Below, piece after piece: positions 46,588 to 55,862 of a DNA stretch of 64,000 bases (position 1 is the first letter of the stretch; every line of letters begins with the position of its first letter). The stretch comes from Alcaligenes faecalis (GTDB lineage Bacteria > Pseudomonadota > Gammaproteobacteria > Burkholderiales > Burkholderiaceae_B). A program made the position numbers and the translations under genes. Location of the stretch: contig NZ_CP031747.1 in assembly GCF_005311025.1 (NCBI RefSeq), positions 3,263,634-3,327,633 on the forward strand, in the 5' to 3' direction. The notes beneath the pieces were generated by a model. The model was not told the DNA's origin. It was given only the letters and a program-made list of their open reading frames with translations, and searched no databases.

Positions 46588-47730
46588 ATGGTCAGCACTG
46601 AACCGATCCAATTTTCACTTTGCACACAACTGAGTCAGCTCGACGCAGCACACTGGGACGCGCTCTCTGGCCATCACCTGTTGCTCAGTCATGCTTTTCT
46701 GACGTCATTGGACGAAGCTGGCTGCGCCATTCCACAGACAGGCTGGTCGCCACATTACCTCTTGATGCATCGTGGACAGACGCTGTGTGGTGCCGTGCCC
46801 CTGTATCTGAAGCACCATTCGCGCGGCGAGTATGTGTTTGATCAGGGCTGGGCTCAGGCTTATCAACGCCATGGGCTGGACTATTACCCCAAGCTCCTGT
46901 GTGCCATCCCGTTTACACCCGTCAGCGGCCCTCGCCTGCTGGCTCACACCCTGGAGGATCGCGTACTGCTGGCCAGGCAACTGATCCAGCTGACGCAAAG
47001 TAATCAGCTGTCCTCTGTGCATGTCCTGTTCCCGAATCCGGAGGACAGGCAAGCTCTGGAGCAGGCGGGCTTCATGATTCGCCACGATGTGCAGTTTCAC
47101 TGGCAGAACCAGGACTACGCCAGCTACGAAGACTTTCTGGCCTCCCTGACCCAGCAAAAGCGCAAAAAAATGCGACAGGACAGCCGCAAGGTTTACGAGC
47201 AGGGGCTGTCCTTTGAGCACAAACAGGGTCAGGAGATTAGCGAGCAGAACCTGGACTACTTTTACCAGTGCTATGCCAATACCTATCAGGAGCGCGGACA
47301 ACGCCCCTATCTGAATCGGAATTTCTTTGCGCGCCTGCACGAACATCTACCCGACTCTCTGGTACTGATTCTGGCGCAACAAGATGGGCAAGATGTAGCC
47401 TGCGCCCTGTCGCTGCGGGACGGGCACACACTTTATGGACGTTACTGGGGCTGTACTCGATACGTGCCAGGCCTGCATTTCGAGACCTGCTACAACCAGG
47501 CAATTCAGTTCTGCATTGCGCAGCAACTGCGTTTCTTTGAAGGCGGTGCTCAAGGGGAGCACAAGCTCTCGCGAGGTTTGCTGCCCACTCCCACCAGCTC
47601 GGCGCACTGGATTGCTGACCCCCGCTTTGCCCACGCCATTGAAGAGTTCCTGCATGAAGAAGCGGGCCATGTGGCCCGCTATCAGGAAGCATTAAGCAGC
47701 CATACCCCGTTTAAAACGCTGGCAGGCTAA
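46588..47730 (+). CDS. FemAB-like GNAT acyltransferase (PF04339-type)
   Basis: I start this 380-residue protein at the ATG at 46588 (MVSTEPIQFSLCTQLSQLDA), since the family normally begins just before the Ile/Leu-Trp-Asp-Ala motif and the 28 extra upstream codons look unlike coding sequence; neither site has a good ribosome site. Two GNAT-like halves are present, with FLASLTQQKRKKMRQDSRKV in the middle and GRYWGCTRYVPGLHFETCYN, then FFEGGAQGEHKLSRGL, in the second. Such proteins are annotated as peptidoglycan-related acyltransferases, but a substrate has not been shown. Confidence 0.8.
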   Translation: MVSTEPIQFSLCTQLSQLDAAHWDALSGHHLLLSHAFLTSLDEAGCAIPQTGWSPHYLLMHRGQTLCGAVPLYLKHHSRGEYVFDQGWAQAYQRHGLDYYPKLLCAIPFTPVSGPRLLAHTLEDRVLLARQLIQLTQSNQLSSVHVLFPNPEDRQALEQAGFMIRHDVQFHWQNQDYASYEDFLASLTQQKRKKMRQDSRKVYEQGLSFEHKQGQEISEQNLDYFYQCYANTYQERGQRPYLNRNFFARLHEHLPDSLVLILAQQDGQDVACALSLRDGHTLYGRYWGCTRYVPGLHFETCYNQAIQFCIAQQLRFFEGGAQGEHKLSRGLLPTPTSSAHWIADPRFAHAIEEFLHEEAGHVARYQEALSSHTPFKTLAG

Positions 47731-47733
47731 AAA

Positions 47734-48276
47734 TCAGTCTTTCTTGTCTTTGCCTGGTGGCGCAAAGGGAAAGACCGAGAACATTTGCCGGGTCTGATCC
47801 TGCATCTGGTCCTGCATTTGCACAAACAGATTCTTGCTTTGATCGATATAGCTGTTCATGACGGTTTGCATCACAGGCGCCTGTATGCTCATGAACTGCG
47901 CCCAGGCTTCGGGGCCGAACTGACCGCCGTAGACGCCTTTGGACTGTTCGGTCATGCGCTCCTGGATTTCCATGAAGGCCTGAATGTTCTTTTCCAGATA
48001 CGAGCCCATCACCCCCTGCATAGCATTGCCATAAAAGCGGATGATCTGCATCAGCACCGGAGTGGAGAACATGGGGATACCCCCGCTTTCTTCCTCAAGA
48101 ATGATCTGCAACAGAATACTGCGCGTCAGGTCCTCGCCGCTTTTGGCATCGACGACCGCGAACTCCTCTCCTGACAGGACCAGTTGCTTGACATCGACCA
48201 TAGTGATGTAAGCGCTGGCCTGCGTGTCGTACAAGCGACGATTGGGGTATTTCTTGATGAGTCGAGGGGATCCCAT
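47734..48276 (-). CDS. phaR: Polyhydroxyalkanoate synthesis repressor PhaR
   Basis: A 180-residue regulator that binds both DNA and PHA granules and represses phasin genes until polymer accumulates. The N-terminal PHB/PHA accumulation domain is diagnostic: LIKKYPNRRLYDTQASAYIT, then VKQLVLSGEEFAVVDAKSGE and DLTRSILLQIILEEE. AGGAAG precedes the ATG at some distance. It is third in phaC-phaB-phaR, 59 bases after phaB. No phasin gene is in the window. Confidence 0.95.
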   Translation of the reverse strand: MGSPRLIKKYPNRRLYDTQASAYITMVDVKQLVLSGEEFAVVDAKSGEDLTRSILLQIILEEESGGIPMFSTPVLMQIIRFYGNAMQGVMGSYLEKNIQAFMEIQERMTEQSKGVYGGQFGPEAWAQFMSIQAPVMQTVMNSYIDQSKNLFVQMQDQMQDQTRQMFSVFPFAPPGKDKKD

Positions 48277-48335
48277 GCTGGTGCTTACTTCCTAATCAAT
48301 AAAACAAAAACACGCGCTATGCACTGCAACAAGCC

Positions 48336-49073
48336 TTAGCTCATGTGCAAGCCACCGTTCAAGGAGAAATCCGCACCCGTGGCAAAGCCGGAATCACCCG
48401 AGGCCAGCCAGGCCACCATGGAGCCAATTTCATCCGGTGTACCCAAACGGCCGACTGGAATGGTCGCCACGATTTTCTCCAGAACGTCGGGGCGAATCGC
48501 ACGCACCATGTCCGTACCAATATAACCGGGGGAAATAGTATTGACCGTCACCCCCTTATTGGCAACCTCCTGGGCAAGAGCCATGGTAAAGCCATGGATC
48601 CCGGCTTTAGCCGTGGAGTAGTTGGTCTGGCCAAACTGCCCTTTCTGCCCGTTTACTGAACTGATGTTGATGATGCGGCCCCATTGGCGCTCTACCATGC
48701 CATCAATAACTTGTTTGGTCACGTTGAACAGGCTGTTCAGGTTGGTGTCGATTACCGCACGCCAGTCTTCCTGGCTCATTTTACGGAAGGTACCGTCGCG
48801 TGTAATCCCGGCATTATTGACCAGCACGTCCACACGACCAAACTCGGCAAAGACCTTTTTAAACGTCTCAACGGTCGAGTCCCAGTCTGCTACGTTGCCC
48901 ACCGAAGCATGAAATGTGTAGCCCAGCTCGGCCTGCTCACCCAACCATTTCTGAAAATCACGGTTGGGGCCGCAGCCTGCAATAACGGTAAAACCGTCTT
49001 TGGCCAGACGCTGACAAATGACTGTCCCTATCCCTCCCATACCACCAGTTACGTAAGCTACTTTGCTGCTCAT
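48336..49073 (-). CDS. phaB: Acetoacetyl-CoA reductase
   Basis: A 245-residue short-chain dehydrogenase that reduces acetoacetyl-CoA to (R)-3-hydroxybutyryl-CoA with NADPH. The nucleotide-binding motif is TGGMGGIG at residues 9-16, NNAG follows near 88, and the catalytic Ser-Tyr-Lys are in NISSVNGQKGQFGQTNYSTAK. AGGAGAAG precedes the ATG. It lies 124 bases downstream of phaC with no phaA thiolase gene between them. Confidence 0.96.
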   Translation of the reverse strand: MSSKVAYVTGGMGGIGTVICQRLAKDGFTVIAGCGPNRDFQKWLGEQAELGYTFHASVGNVADWDSTVETFKKVFAEFGRVDVLVNNAGITRDGTFRKMSQEDWRAVIDTNLNSLFNVTKQVIDGMVERQWGRIINISSVNGQKGQFGQTNYSTAKAGIHGFTMALAQEVANKGVTVNTISPGYIGTDMVRAIRPDVLEKIVATIPVGRLGTPDEIGSMVAWLASGDSGFATGADFSLNGGLHMS

Positions 49074-49197
49074 ATACTTCTCCTGAAAGGGGTGACAAAG
49101 CTCGATCCCTGGGCCGGCCCGGGCAATGAAAAAGCCTGGCGTCGGGATAATGGAAGCAGGCAGACCGCCCTGCTCCCGAAACCTGAAAAATTGAAAA

Positions 49198-50829
49198 TTA
49201 ACTGGCGCGCACTTTCACATAACTGCCGGGCGCATCCTCCAGCACGGGATAACGCGCATGGCCCAGACGACGTTTTGCGCGACGCCGCGTACCCGACAAG
49301 GGTGCAAGCCACGCAATCCAATCGGACCACCAGCTACCAGGTACGGACTGAGCCCGCTCCATATACTGCTGGGCATCCAGCGTGGCGACTGGCTCGCCAT
49401 CTTGCAGCACCCAGTAATTACGGCGCTGCTTGGCAGGCGGATTGATCACGCCTGCGATATGGCCCGAGGCCCCCAGCACAAAACGATGCTGAGCCGCAGG
49501 CAGTGCCTGCAAGGACGCATAGGCCGACTGCCAGGGCACGATATGGTCTTCTTTCGAGCCATACAGGTACACAGGCAAATCCAGTTGGCTCAGGTCGGCG
49601 CGGTGCGCCCCCACGGGGACACCACCTTTTTGAACCAGACGATTTTCCAGATAGGTATTGCGCAAATACCAGGTAAAGAAAGGACCGGGCAAATGGGTGC
49701 CGTCGGAGTTCCAGTACAGCAAGTCAAAGGCAGGTGGTTTTTTACCCTGCAAGTAGTTACTGTTCACATAGTTCCAAACCAGCTCGGCGGGGCGCAGGAA
49801 AGAAAAGGTACTGGCCAGCTCACGGGCATTGAGCAATCCGCCCTGCCCCAACTGCCACTCCCGAAACGCAACCTGTGCTTCGTCGATAAAGACATTCAGC
49901 ATGCCCACGTCGGTGAAATCCAACATGGTGGTCAGCAAGGTCATGGAAGCGGCTGGGTCCTGACCTTTATCGCGTGCCAGTGCCAAAGCGCTGGCCAGCA
50001 AGGTGCCACCGATACAAAAGCCCAGCGTATTGATTTTTTCCTGGCCCGACAGCTCCTGGCTGACACGAATCGCCTCCAGCACGCCCTGCTCCAGATAATC
50101 CTGCCAACTCAGTGCATGGATATGGGCCGCGTCATTCGGCTGGGGATTGCGCCAGGACATCAGGTATACCGTCAGCCCCTGATCCAGAGCGTGGCGCACA
50201 AAGGAATTCTCCGGCTGCAGGTCCAGAATGTAGAACTTATTAATGCAAGGCGGCACGATCAGCAAGGGCACGGCATGGACCATGCTGGTAGTAGGTGCGT
50301 ATTGAATCAGTTGAAAAATATCGTTCTGGAACACCACGGCACCGGGGGTGGTACCCACGTTTTGCCCCAGTTGAAACTGGCTTTCATCCGTTTGTGTCAG
50401 ACGGCCTTTTTGCCAGTCGTCCATAAAATTGGACATCCCTTCCAGCACGGACTGGCCGCCCGTATCCATCATGGTTTGCAGGGCCTGGGGGTTGAGCATC
50501 AAATAGTTGCTGGGCGACATGGCCTCAGCCCACTGCATCATGGAAAAGCTCAGGCGCTCACGCTGCGCGGCTTCCAGCTCCATCGAGTCCAGCATCTCGT
50601 TCATGGCCTGAACGCTAAGCTGCCAGATATGGGCGTTGAACAAGGCGGTGGGATTGCTCTGCCAGGCGGCATCCGCAAACCGGCGATCCTGGGGAGGTGG
50701 CAAGGCACCGCGCTGGGCCTGGTCCCACAACTCCTGCCACTGTTGCATATAACGAGCTTGCAGTTCAGCACAGCGGGTGGCATCGATCGGTTTGCCAAAA
50801 CCTTGAAAAGCTCTGTTGTTACTCGACAT
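49198..50829 (-). CDS. phaC: Class I poly(R)-hydroxyalkanoate synthase
   Basis: A 543-residue polymerase that builds short-chain PHA such as PHB from 3-hydroxyacyl-CoA. The lipase-like box GFCIGG carries the nucleophile C272; the catalytic aspartate and histidine are in GSKEDHIVPW (D428) and GASGHIAGVINPP (H457). The N-terminal 90 residues are the variable class I region. The start ATG at 50829 follows AGGTGG; an upstream in-frame start adds only eight residues. A class I enzyme works alone, without PhaE or PhaR-type subunits. Confidence 0.95.
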   Translation of the reverse strand: MSSNNRAFQGFGKPIDATRCAELQARYMQQWQELWDQAQRGALPPPQDRRFADAAWQSNPTALFNAHIWQLSVQAMNEMLDSMELEAAQRERLSFSMMQWAEAMSPSNYLMLNPQALQTMMDTGGQSVLEGMSNFMDDWQKGRLTQTDESQFQLGQNVGTTPGAVVFQNDIFQLIQYAPTTSMVHAVPLLIVPPCINKFYILDLQPENSFVRHALDQGLTVYLMSWRNPQPNDAAHIHALSWQDYLEQGVLEAIRVSQELSGQEKINTLGFCIGGTLLASALALARDKGQDPAASMTLLTTMLDFTDVGMLNVFIDEAQVAFREWQLGQGGLLNARELASTFSFLRPAELVWNYVNSNYLQGKKPPAFDLLYWNSDGTHLPGPFFTWYLRNTYLENRLVQKGGVPVGAHRADLSQLDLPVYLYGSKEDHIVPWQSAYASLQALPAAQHRFVLGASGHIAGVINPPAKQRRNYWVLQDGEPVATLDAQQYMERAQSVPGSWWSDWIAWLAPLSGTRRRAKRRLGHARYPVLEDAPGSYVKVRAS

Positions 50830-50944
50830 CTGCCACCTGTAAACGAATTGCAAATACGCTTAGAGCATGACGTTCGTAACAAAAGCAGTCAATTGGGGTA
50901 ATTAATTAGGCTGGCACGCCAATAGACGGAATTAAAGATTCCAT

Positions 50945-50961
50945 ATCGTATTTAATACGAT
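50945..50961. promoter_or_regulatory. 17-bp palindrome between pgeF and phaC
   Basis: ATCGTATTTAATACGAT has perfect eight-base arms around a central T. It stands 116 bases upstream of the phaC start and 11 bases past the pgeF stop. No T run follows, so an operator is more likely than a terminator. The binding protein is unknown. Confidence 0.5.
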
Positions 50962-50971
50962 CAAAAAACCG

Positions 50972-51739
50972 TTAAAGCAGGTTCAAGCGAGCAATGGTGG
51001 CTTGTCGGCCGGTCAAGGGCGAGCGCCGGTAGGAATAAAACAATCCATTCTCTTGAAACGTACACAAGCCACTTAAGTGCACGGTCATTTTTCCAGGGCT
51101 TAATTTTTCCAAACGGTGGCGGGCAATACCGGGCAAATCCGCCTGCCATTTTCCAGGACGCTTTCCCTGAATAAAAAAGGCGGCCAATTCCGGCTCATCC
51201 TGAACATAGACATCAAAGACCTCCTGCCCGACTTCGAAGTGCTCCTGACTGATTGCCGGACCAATCCAGGCTTGCCAGGATTGCGCCTGGGGACAACGGG
51301 CGGCCATCGCCTGCCAGGTACGCTCCAGGACTCCGGCTTGCAGACCACGCCAACCGGCATGGGCCACACCCAAGACCTGAGATTGCTTGTCCCAGATCAC
51401 CACCGGCAGGCAATCAGCGGTCAGAATAGCCAGGGTACGATCCCGGCGTGTAGTGATGGCAGCATCAAACTCTCTGGGCACGGCAGGCAACACATCCTGA
51501 TCCGCATCCAGCACGTCTGTGCCGTGCACCTGTGCCAGCCAGACTGGCTCCGAGCCCAGGAAGTCCGCCAGCCGCTGGCGATTTACCTGCACCCGCTCCG
51601 GATCGTCACCGGTATTCAGGCCCAGATTCAGGCTGTCACGCTCGTCCTGACTGACGCCCCCAGCCCGAGTCGTACAGAAATAAAGCAGCCCCGCTTGTTC
51701 GGGGCCGCTAACACCCGGAATCAGCTTTGAGTGTGCCAT
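50972..51739 (-). CDS. pgeF: Peptidoglycan editing factor PgeF (YfiH/DUF152 family)
   Basis: A 255-residue enzyme of the multicopper polyphenol oxidase-like fold. In E. coli PgeF removes wrongly built muropeptides with L-Ser. The metal-site residues are visible in WLAQVHGTDV, LTADCLPVVIWD and GVAHAGWRGLQ. The gene overlaps the 3' end of rluD by 19 bases, a very common pairing in proteobacteria, so the two are co-transcribed. Confidence 0.93.
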   Translation of the reverse strand: MAHSKLIPGVSGPEQAGLLYFCTTRAGGVSQDERDSLNLGLNTGDDPERVQVNRQRLADFLGSEPVWLAQVHGTDVLDADQDVLPAVPREFDAAITTRRDRTLAILTADCLPVVIWDKQSQVLGVAHAGWRGLQAGVLERTWQAMAARCPQAQSWQAWIGPAISQEHFEVGQEVFDVYVQDEPELAAFFIQGKRPGKWQADLPGIARHRLEKLSPGKMTVHLSGLCTFQENGLFYSYRRSPLTGRQATIARLNLL

Positions 51740-52686
51740 TCAATCGCCTCTGCAACAGACTGATAGTCAGACGCTGGCTCCGCCGAGAAGCGACGGCGCT
51801 CGCCCGTATCGGGATCATCAAACTCCAGCACATGGGCATGCAGCATTTGGCGCTGCGCCCCCGCGACAACGCGACCACCATATAAGGTATCGGCCAGCAA
51901 AGGATGCTTGATTGAGCTCAGGTGGACACGAATCTGGTGGGTACGCCCTGTCTCCAGTCGGCAAGCCACCTCGGTCACCGCTTCCTCGCCTGCATAACCC
52001 TGACGCAACATTTGATAATGCGTTACAGCATGCTTGGGAGCGACGGACGGCCCAGTACTCATGCGCACTGGCACGCGCAAATCGCGTCCAATCGGCTCAT
52101 CGACCGAGCCCTGGCCCGGCAAGACGCCATGGACCAACGCCAGATACTGGCGTCCCATGCTACGCTCTTGCAGTTGTCGGACAAAGTGAGTTTGTGCGAC
52201 TTCCGTGCGGGCCACGACCAGCAAGCCGGAAGTGTCTTTGTCCAGCCGGTGTACAACACCGGCACGGGGTACCTGACGCAGATGGGGGAAGCGAAACAGC
52301 AAACCATTGAGCAAGGTGCCACGCCAGTTACCCGCGCCAGGATGCGTGACCAGACCCACTGGCTTGTTAACCACCAGCCAGGAGTCGCTTTGAGCCACAA
52401 TCTCGAAGTCCACGTCATCAGGTTCGAAGGCCATGTCTTCTGGGGCCTGCTGCGCCCAGACCAGCACGGTATCACCGGGGTAAACCGTATGCTTGACCTT
52501 GACGGCCTGGCCGTTGACGAGAACATGCCCACTCTCGACCCAGGACTGTAGACGGCTGCGCGAATGCTGTGGCAGTAAACGCGCTAACGTCTTGTCCAGA
52601 CGATCGGGAGACGCAGTGATGGGAAGGATAAAACGCAGTGCGTCGGAAGAAACAACACTATCTTTTTCAGTATCTGTGTCAGGCAT
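51721..52686 (-). CDS. rluD: 23S rRNA pseudouridine(1911/1915/1917) synthase RluD
   Basis: A 321-residue enzyme modifying helix 69 of 23S rRNA, needed for normal ribosome assembly. The N-terminal S4 domain is LDKTLARLLPQHSRSRLQSW; the catalytic aspartate is in VVHRLDKDTSGLLVVARTE, and the RluA-family C-terminus (RTHQIRVHLSSIKHPLLAD) is complete. The gene is divergent from bamD, with about 50 bases between the starts, an arrangement conserved in many proteobacteria. Confidence 0.95.
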   Translation of the reverse strand: MPDTDTEKDSVVSSDALRFILPITASPDRLDKTLARLLPQHSRSRLQSWVESGHVLVNGQAVKVKHTVYPGDTVLVWAQQAPEDMAFEPDDVDFEIVAQSDSWLVVNKPVGLVTHPGAGNWRGTLLNGLLFRFPHLRQVPRAGVVHRLDKDTSGLLVVARTEVAQTHFVRQLQERSMGRQYLALVHGVLPGQGSVDEPIGRDLRVPVRMSTGPSVAPKHAVTHYQMLRQGYAGEEAVTEVACRLETGRTHQIRVHLSSIKHPLLADTLYGGRVVAGAQRQMLHAHVLEFDDPDTGERRRFSAEPASDYQSVAEAIEWHTQS

Positions 52687-52736
52687 GGCGACAAATCATA
52701 TAATTGAGCAGCAATGCTAACACCAAGGACGCTTTT

Positions 52737-53579
52737 GTGACTCGCCTGAACCTGAACTTGCCACGTATTCGTGGTACCAAGCTGGCCCACGTAGCCGCAT
52801 TAATGCTGGCTGCCACTTTGCTTGCTGGCTGCGGCACTACCAAAAAAGAAGTTGACCCCACCTCGGGTTGGACCGCCGAGCGCCTGTATAAAGACGCCCG
52901 TGAAGAAATGTCCGCCGGCAACTGGAAAGACGCGCGTACCCGCCTGGAAGCCGTCGAGTCCCGCTACCCCTTTGGCACGTACGCACAGCAATCGCTGATC
53001 GACCAAGCCTATATCAACTGGAAAGACGAAGAGCCTGCCAAAGCCCTGGCCGCTATCGACCGCTTCCAGAAGCAATACCCCAGCCACCCCGGTACCGACT
53101 ACATGCTGTACCTGAAAGGGCTGATCTCCTTTACACCTCCTAGCGCTGCCCTGTCCAACATTACCCAACAGGACCCCAGCGAGCGTGACCCCAAAGGTCT
53201 GCGTGAATCCTACGAAGCCTTTAACGATCTGCTGCAACGCTACCCCAATAGCCGTTACGCACCGGATGCCGCCAAGCGTTTGACCTGGCTGGTCAGCACC
53301 ATCGCCCAGAACGAAGTACACGTAGCCGAGTACTACTACAAGCGTGGCGCTTACGTGGCTGCTGTGAACCGTGCGCAAACCGTGATTACGGACTTCAAGG
53401 GCGTGCCTATTGCTGAACGCGCGCTGTACTTGATGTACCTGTCCTACGACAAGATGGGTCAAACCGAGCTGCGTGACACCACCAAACGCGTGATGGATCA
53501 GAACTTCCCGGACTCCACCTACTTCAAGGACGGTCTGGATGCCAAGGTTAACTACTGGAACCCGATTAACTGGTTCTAA
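52737..53579 (+). CDS. bamD: Outer membrane assembly lipoprotein BamD
   Basis: A 280-residue lipoprotein of the Bam complex that inserts beta-barrel proteins in the outer membrane. I start at the GTG at 52737, with AAGGA seven bases upstream, rather than at an earlier TTG. The lipobox LLAGC places the lipid-modified cysteine at C32. Several TPR repeats follow (ERLYKDAREEMSAGNWKDAR, then RFQKQYPSHPGTDYMLYLKG). The end YWNPINWF is typical of Burkholderiales. The length fits the family. Confidence 0.94.
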   Translation: MTRLNLNLPRIRGTKLAHVAALMLAATLLAGCGTTKKEVDPTSGWTAERLYKDAREEMSAGNWKDARTRLEAVESRYPFGTYAQQSLIDQAYINWKDEEPAKALAAIDRFQKQYPSHPGTDYMLYLKGLISFTPPSAALSNITQQDPSERDPKGLRESYEAFNDLLQRYPNSRYAPDAAKRLTWLVSTIAQNEVHVAEYYYKRGAYVAAVNRAQTVITDFKGVPIAERALYLMYLSYDKMGQTELRDTTKRVMDQNFPDSTYFKDGLDAKVNYWNPINWF

Positions 53580-53653
53580 ACCTTGAAGCAAAGCAGCACA
53601 AAACACAGGCTGCTTTTGTGAAGCGACAATAAAACGCCTCACAGAACTTAGTC

Positions 53654-53690
53654 AAAAAAAGGCCGAATCCCATACAGGATTCGGCCTTTT
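53654..53690 (+). terminator. Terminator after bamD
   Basis: The arms AAAAGGCCGAATCC and GGATTCGGCCTTTT flank a six-base loop. The stem is 14 base pairs and lies 75 bases past the stop. Confidence 0.92.
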
Positions 53691-53832
53691 TAGTTTTCCG
53701 GCTTCAAGCTGATATTCCTTACCAGTCTGCTCTGCCCTGCTCATCAAAACAGTAACGACAAGTCAGGTAGATCCTTAGCCTGCAGCCATCTAAACACACC
53801 CCGCCCCCACAGGCTCCAGAGCCTCCTGAATA

Positions 53833-54513
53833 TCACCCCACCTTCTTGGCATTGTCCTTTTGCACGCTATACATACGCTCTGCAAAAGCCTTGGCCTTGG
53901 CTGGGTCCAGGGGCTGGCCTCCCAGAATCTTCATGGTGTCGTCCAGATACACCATGCGGTCTTCCAGCTCTTCCTGCAGGCCAATCAGGTAATAGCCAAT
54001 CTGACAAAAGTACGTCGTCCGGGCTCGGGTCTGGGCTTCAATCTCTTCCAGACCCATACGCTGAAAGAAATTGGCCAAGGCATTCATGCAGGCCTTGTCC
54101 GCCCGCGCGACGGCCTGACGCACTCGCTCGGAGCGCCTTGCCCAATCCCGCATGGCCATATCCAGGCCCGGCTCAAAACGGGACACATCCAGCCAAGTGG
54201 AGAACAGGGACAACATGCCATCTTGCAGATTGTCCACATTCTCCAGCGCCAGCATGGTGGAGCGCATATTCTTTTGTTCCCAGAAACCGACCAGCCCATC
54301 CAGCAGATCGTCCCTGTCCTTGAAATGCCAATAAAAACTGCCTCGCGTGACGGCCATGACCTGCGCCAGGCGAGTGATGCGCACCGCCTCCACGCCTTCC
54401 TGCATAAACAGGCGAATGGCCGCCTCCAGCCAGTCCGCCCGCGTCAAATGCACATTGGGCTCGGTCAGCGCGCCGGCCTGGGCCACACGTTCAATCAATT
54501 CCTTATCGCTCAT
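53833..54513 (-). CDS. TetR family transcriptional regulator
   Basis: A 226-residue regulator started at the ATG at 54513; a TTG eleven codons upstream is an alternative. The helix-turn-helix is in ITRLAQVMAVTRGSFYWHFK near residues 45-64, preceded by WLEAAIRLFMQEG. The C-terminal ligand domain is family-typical but not specific. It is the last gene on the minus strand after the TRAP cassette, so it probably controls it. A perfect 20-bp palindrome at 59147-59166 before the first gene of the cassette is the natural candidate operator. Confidence 0.88.
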   Translation of the reverse strand: MSDKELIERVAQAGALTEPNVHLTRADWLEAAIRLFMQEGVEAVRITRLAQVMAVTRGSFYWHFKDRDDLLDGLVGFWEQKNMRSTMLALENVDNLQDGMLSLFSTWLDVSRFEPGLDMAMRDWARRSERVRQAVARADKACMNALANFFQRMGLEEIEAQTRARTTYFCQIGYYLIGLQEELEDRMVYLDDTMKILGGQPLDPAKAKAFAERMYSVQKDNAKKVG

Positions 54514-54564
54514 ATCGCCTGCTTGTAGAGTCGCTTTAGTCGCCAAAGTATACCGGCGCTCCTC

Positions 54565-55860
54565 TTATAACAGGCCCAGCATTCGTGGAAACGCCAAGGA
54601 AACAGCGGGCACGAAGGTGGTGATCAATTGAATCGGAATAGCCACAAACACGATCATGGCGATGGCCGGGCCAAAGGAACGATGTACCGTCACCTTGCTG
54701 ATACGGCAGGACATGTACAGCACAGGTGCCATCGGCGGGCTGTTGGAACCCACAATCACCGCACACGCCACAATCGCGGCAAACTGTATCGGATTGACAT
54801 CGGCCACGCCCACCAAAGGCAGCAGCAAGGGAGCCACCACCACGGTCAAGGACACATCGTCAATAATCATGCCCACCAGAATCAGGAACACATTGACCAT
54901 CAAGAGAATGCCGATGGGGCTATCCACCAGACCCGTCACAAAGGCGGTCAAGTCCTGTGGCACACCTTGCGCAACCAAAATACGGCCGATCAGAAAGGAG
55001 AACAGCAAGATCAGGATAACGGTGCCCGTAGTCTCTGCCGTACGTACGAAGCTGTCGCGCAGCTTGCTTAGGGTCAGTTCACGATACACAAAACAGCCGA
55101 TGCCAATCACCAGCACAACCGCCACCGCCGCAGCTTCCGTGGGTGTGAATACGCCCCCGTAAATACCACCCAGAATCAAGGCGGGAATACACAAGGCGGG
55201 CACGGCATAAAGCAAGGTCTTGAGGGAAGAACGACGGGATTGCTCATCAGCAGGCTGTGCAGGCAACTCCTTGAACCAGCGTCCAGCCACCACATAGTTG
55301 AACAGCGTCAGCCCGACCATCAACAGAATCCCTGGCCCGATCGTGGCTGCAAAACACGCCACTACCGACTGCTGCGTCACCACCGCGAACAGAATCATGG
55401 TGATGGACGGCGGAATCAGAATCCCCAGCAAAGAGGAAATCCCCAGCAAGGCCGCCGAGTACTGACGCGGATAACCGCGCTGCTCCATGGGATCGACCAG
55501 AATGGTGCCAATGGACGCTACCGCCGCCGAGGCCGTACCCGAAATCGCCCCGAACACCCCGGAAGCCAGCACCATGCTGGCCCCCATGCCACCACGACGA
55601 TTCTTGACCAGCATTTCGGCAAAACCCACCAAACGGTGCGCAATCCCGCCTGCCTGCATCAAGTATCCCGCCATGATGAACAAAGGCAAAGCCAGCAGAA
55701 CCAGAGAGTTCAAGGAACGGAAACCTTGCAGCATCAAGGTGTTCAAGTTGACGTCATACACCAGCGTCAACATCAGCAGCGTGCCCGCAAAGGACCAGGC
55801 CACCGGCACCCCGACACCCAGCAGAAACAAGAGCAAGAGAACAGAAAATCCGGCATGCAT
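54565..55860 (-). CDS. TRAP transporter large permease (DctM)
   Basis: A 431-residue membrane protein with about twelve hydrophobic segments, the transport subunit of a tripartite ATP-independent periplasmic importer. Family segments are LPLFIMAGYLMQAGGIAHRL, GTASAAVASIGTILV and SNSPPMAPVLYMSCRISKVT. I start at the ATG at 55860, two bases after the DctQ stop; an upstream TTG adds two residues. It uses a sodium gradient to import organic anions or zwitterions. Confidence 0.92.
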   Translation of the reverse strand: MHAGFSVLLLLFLLGVGVPVAWSFAGTLLMLTLVYDVNLNTLMLQGFRSLNSLVLLALPLFIMAGYLMQAGGIAHRLVGFAEMLVKNRRGGMGASMVLASGVFGAISGTASAAVASIGTILVDPMEQRGYPRQYSAALLGISSLLGILIPPSITMILFAVVTQQSVVACFAATIGPGILLMVGLTLFNYVVAGRWFKELPAQPADEQSRRSSLKTLLYAVPALCIPALILGGIYGGVFTPTEAAAVAVVLVIGIGCFVYRELTLSKLRDSFVRTAETTGTVILILLFSFLIGRILVAQGVPQDLTAFVTGLVDSPIGILLMVNVFLILVGMIIDDVSLTVVVAPLLLPLVGVADVNPIQFAAIVACAVIVGSNSPPMAPVLYMSCRISKVTVHRSFGPAIAMIVFVAIPIQLITTFVPAVSLAFPRMLGLL

Positions 55861-55862
55861 AA

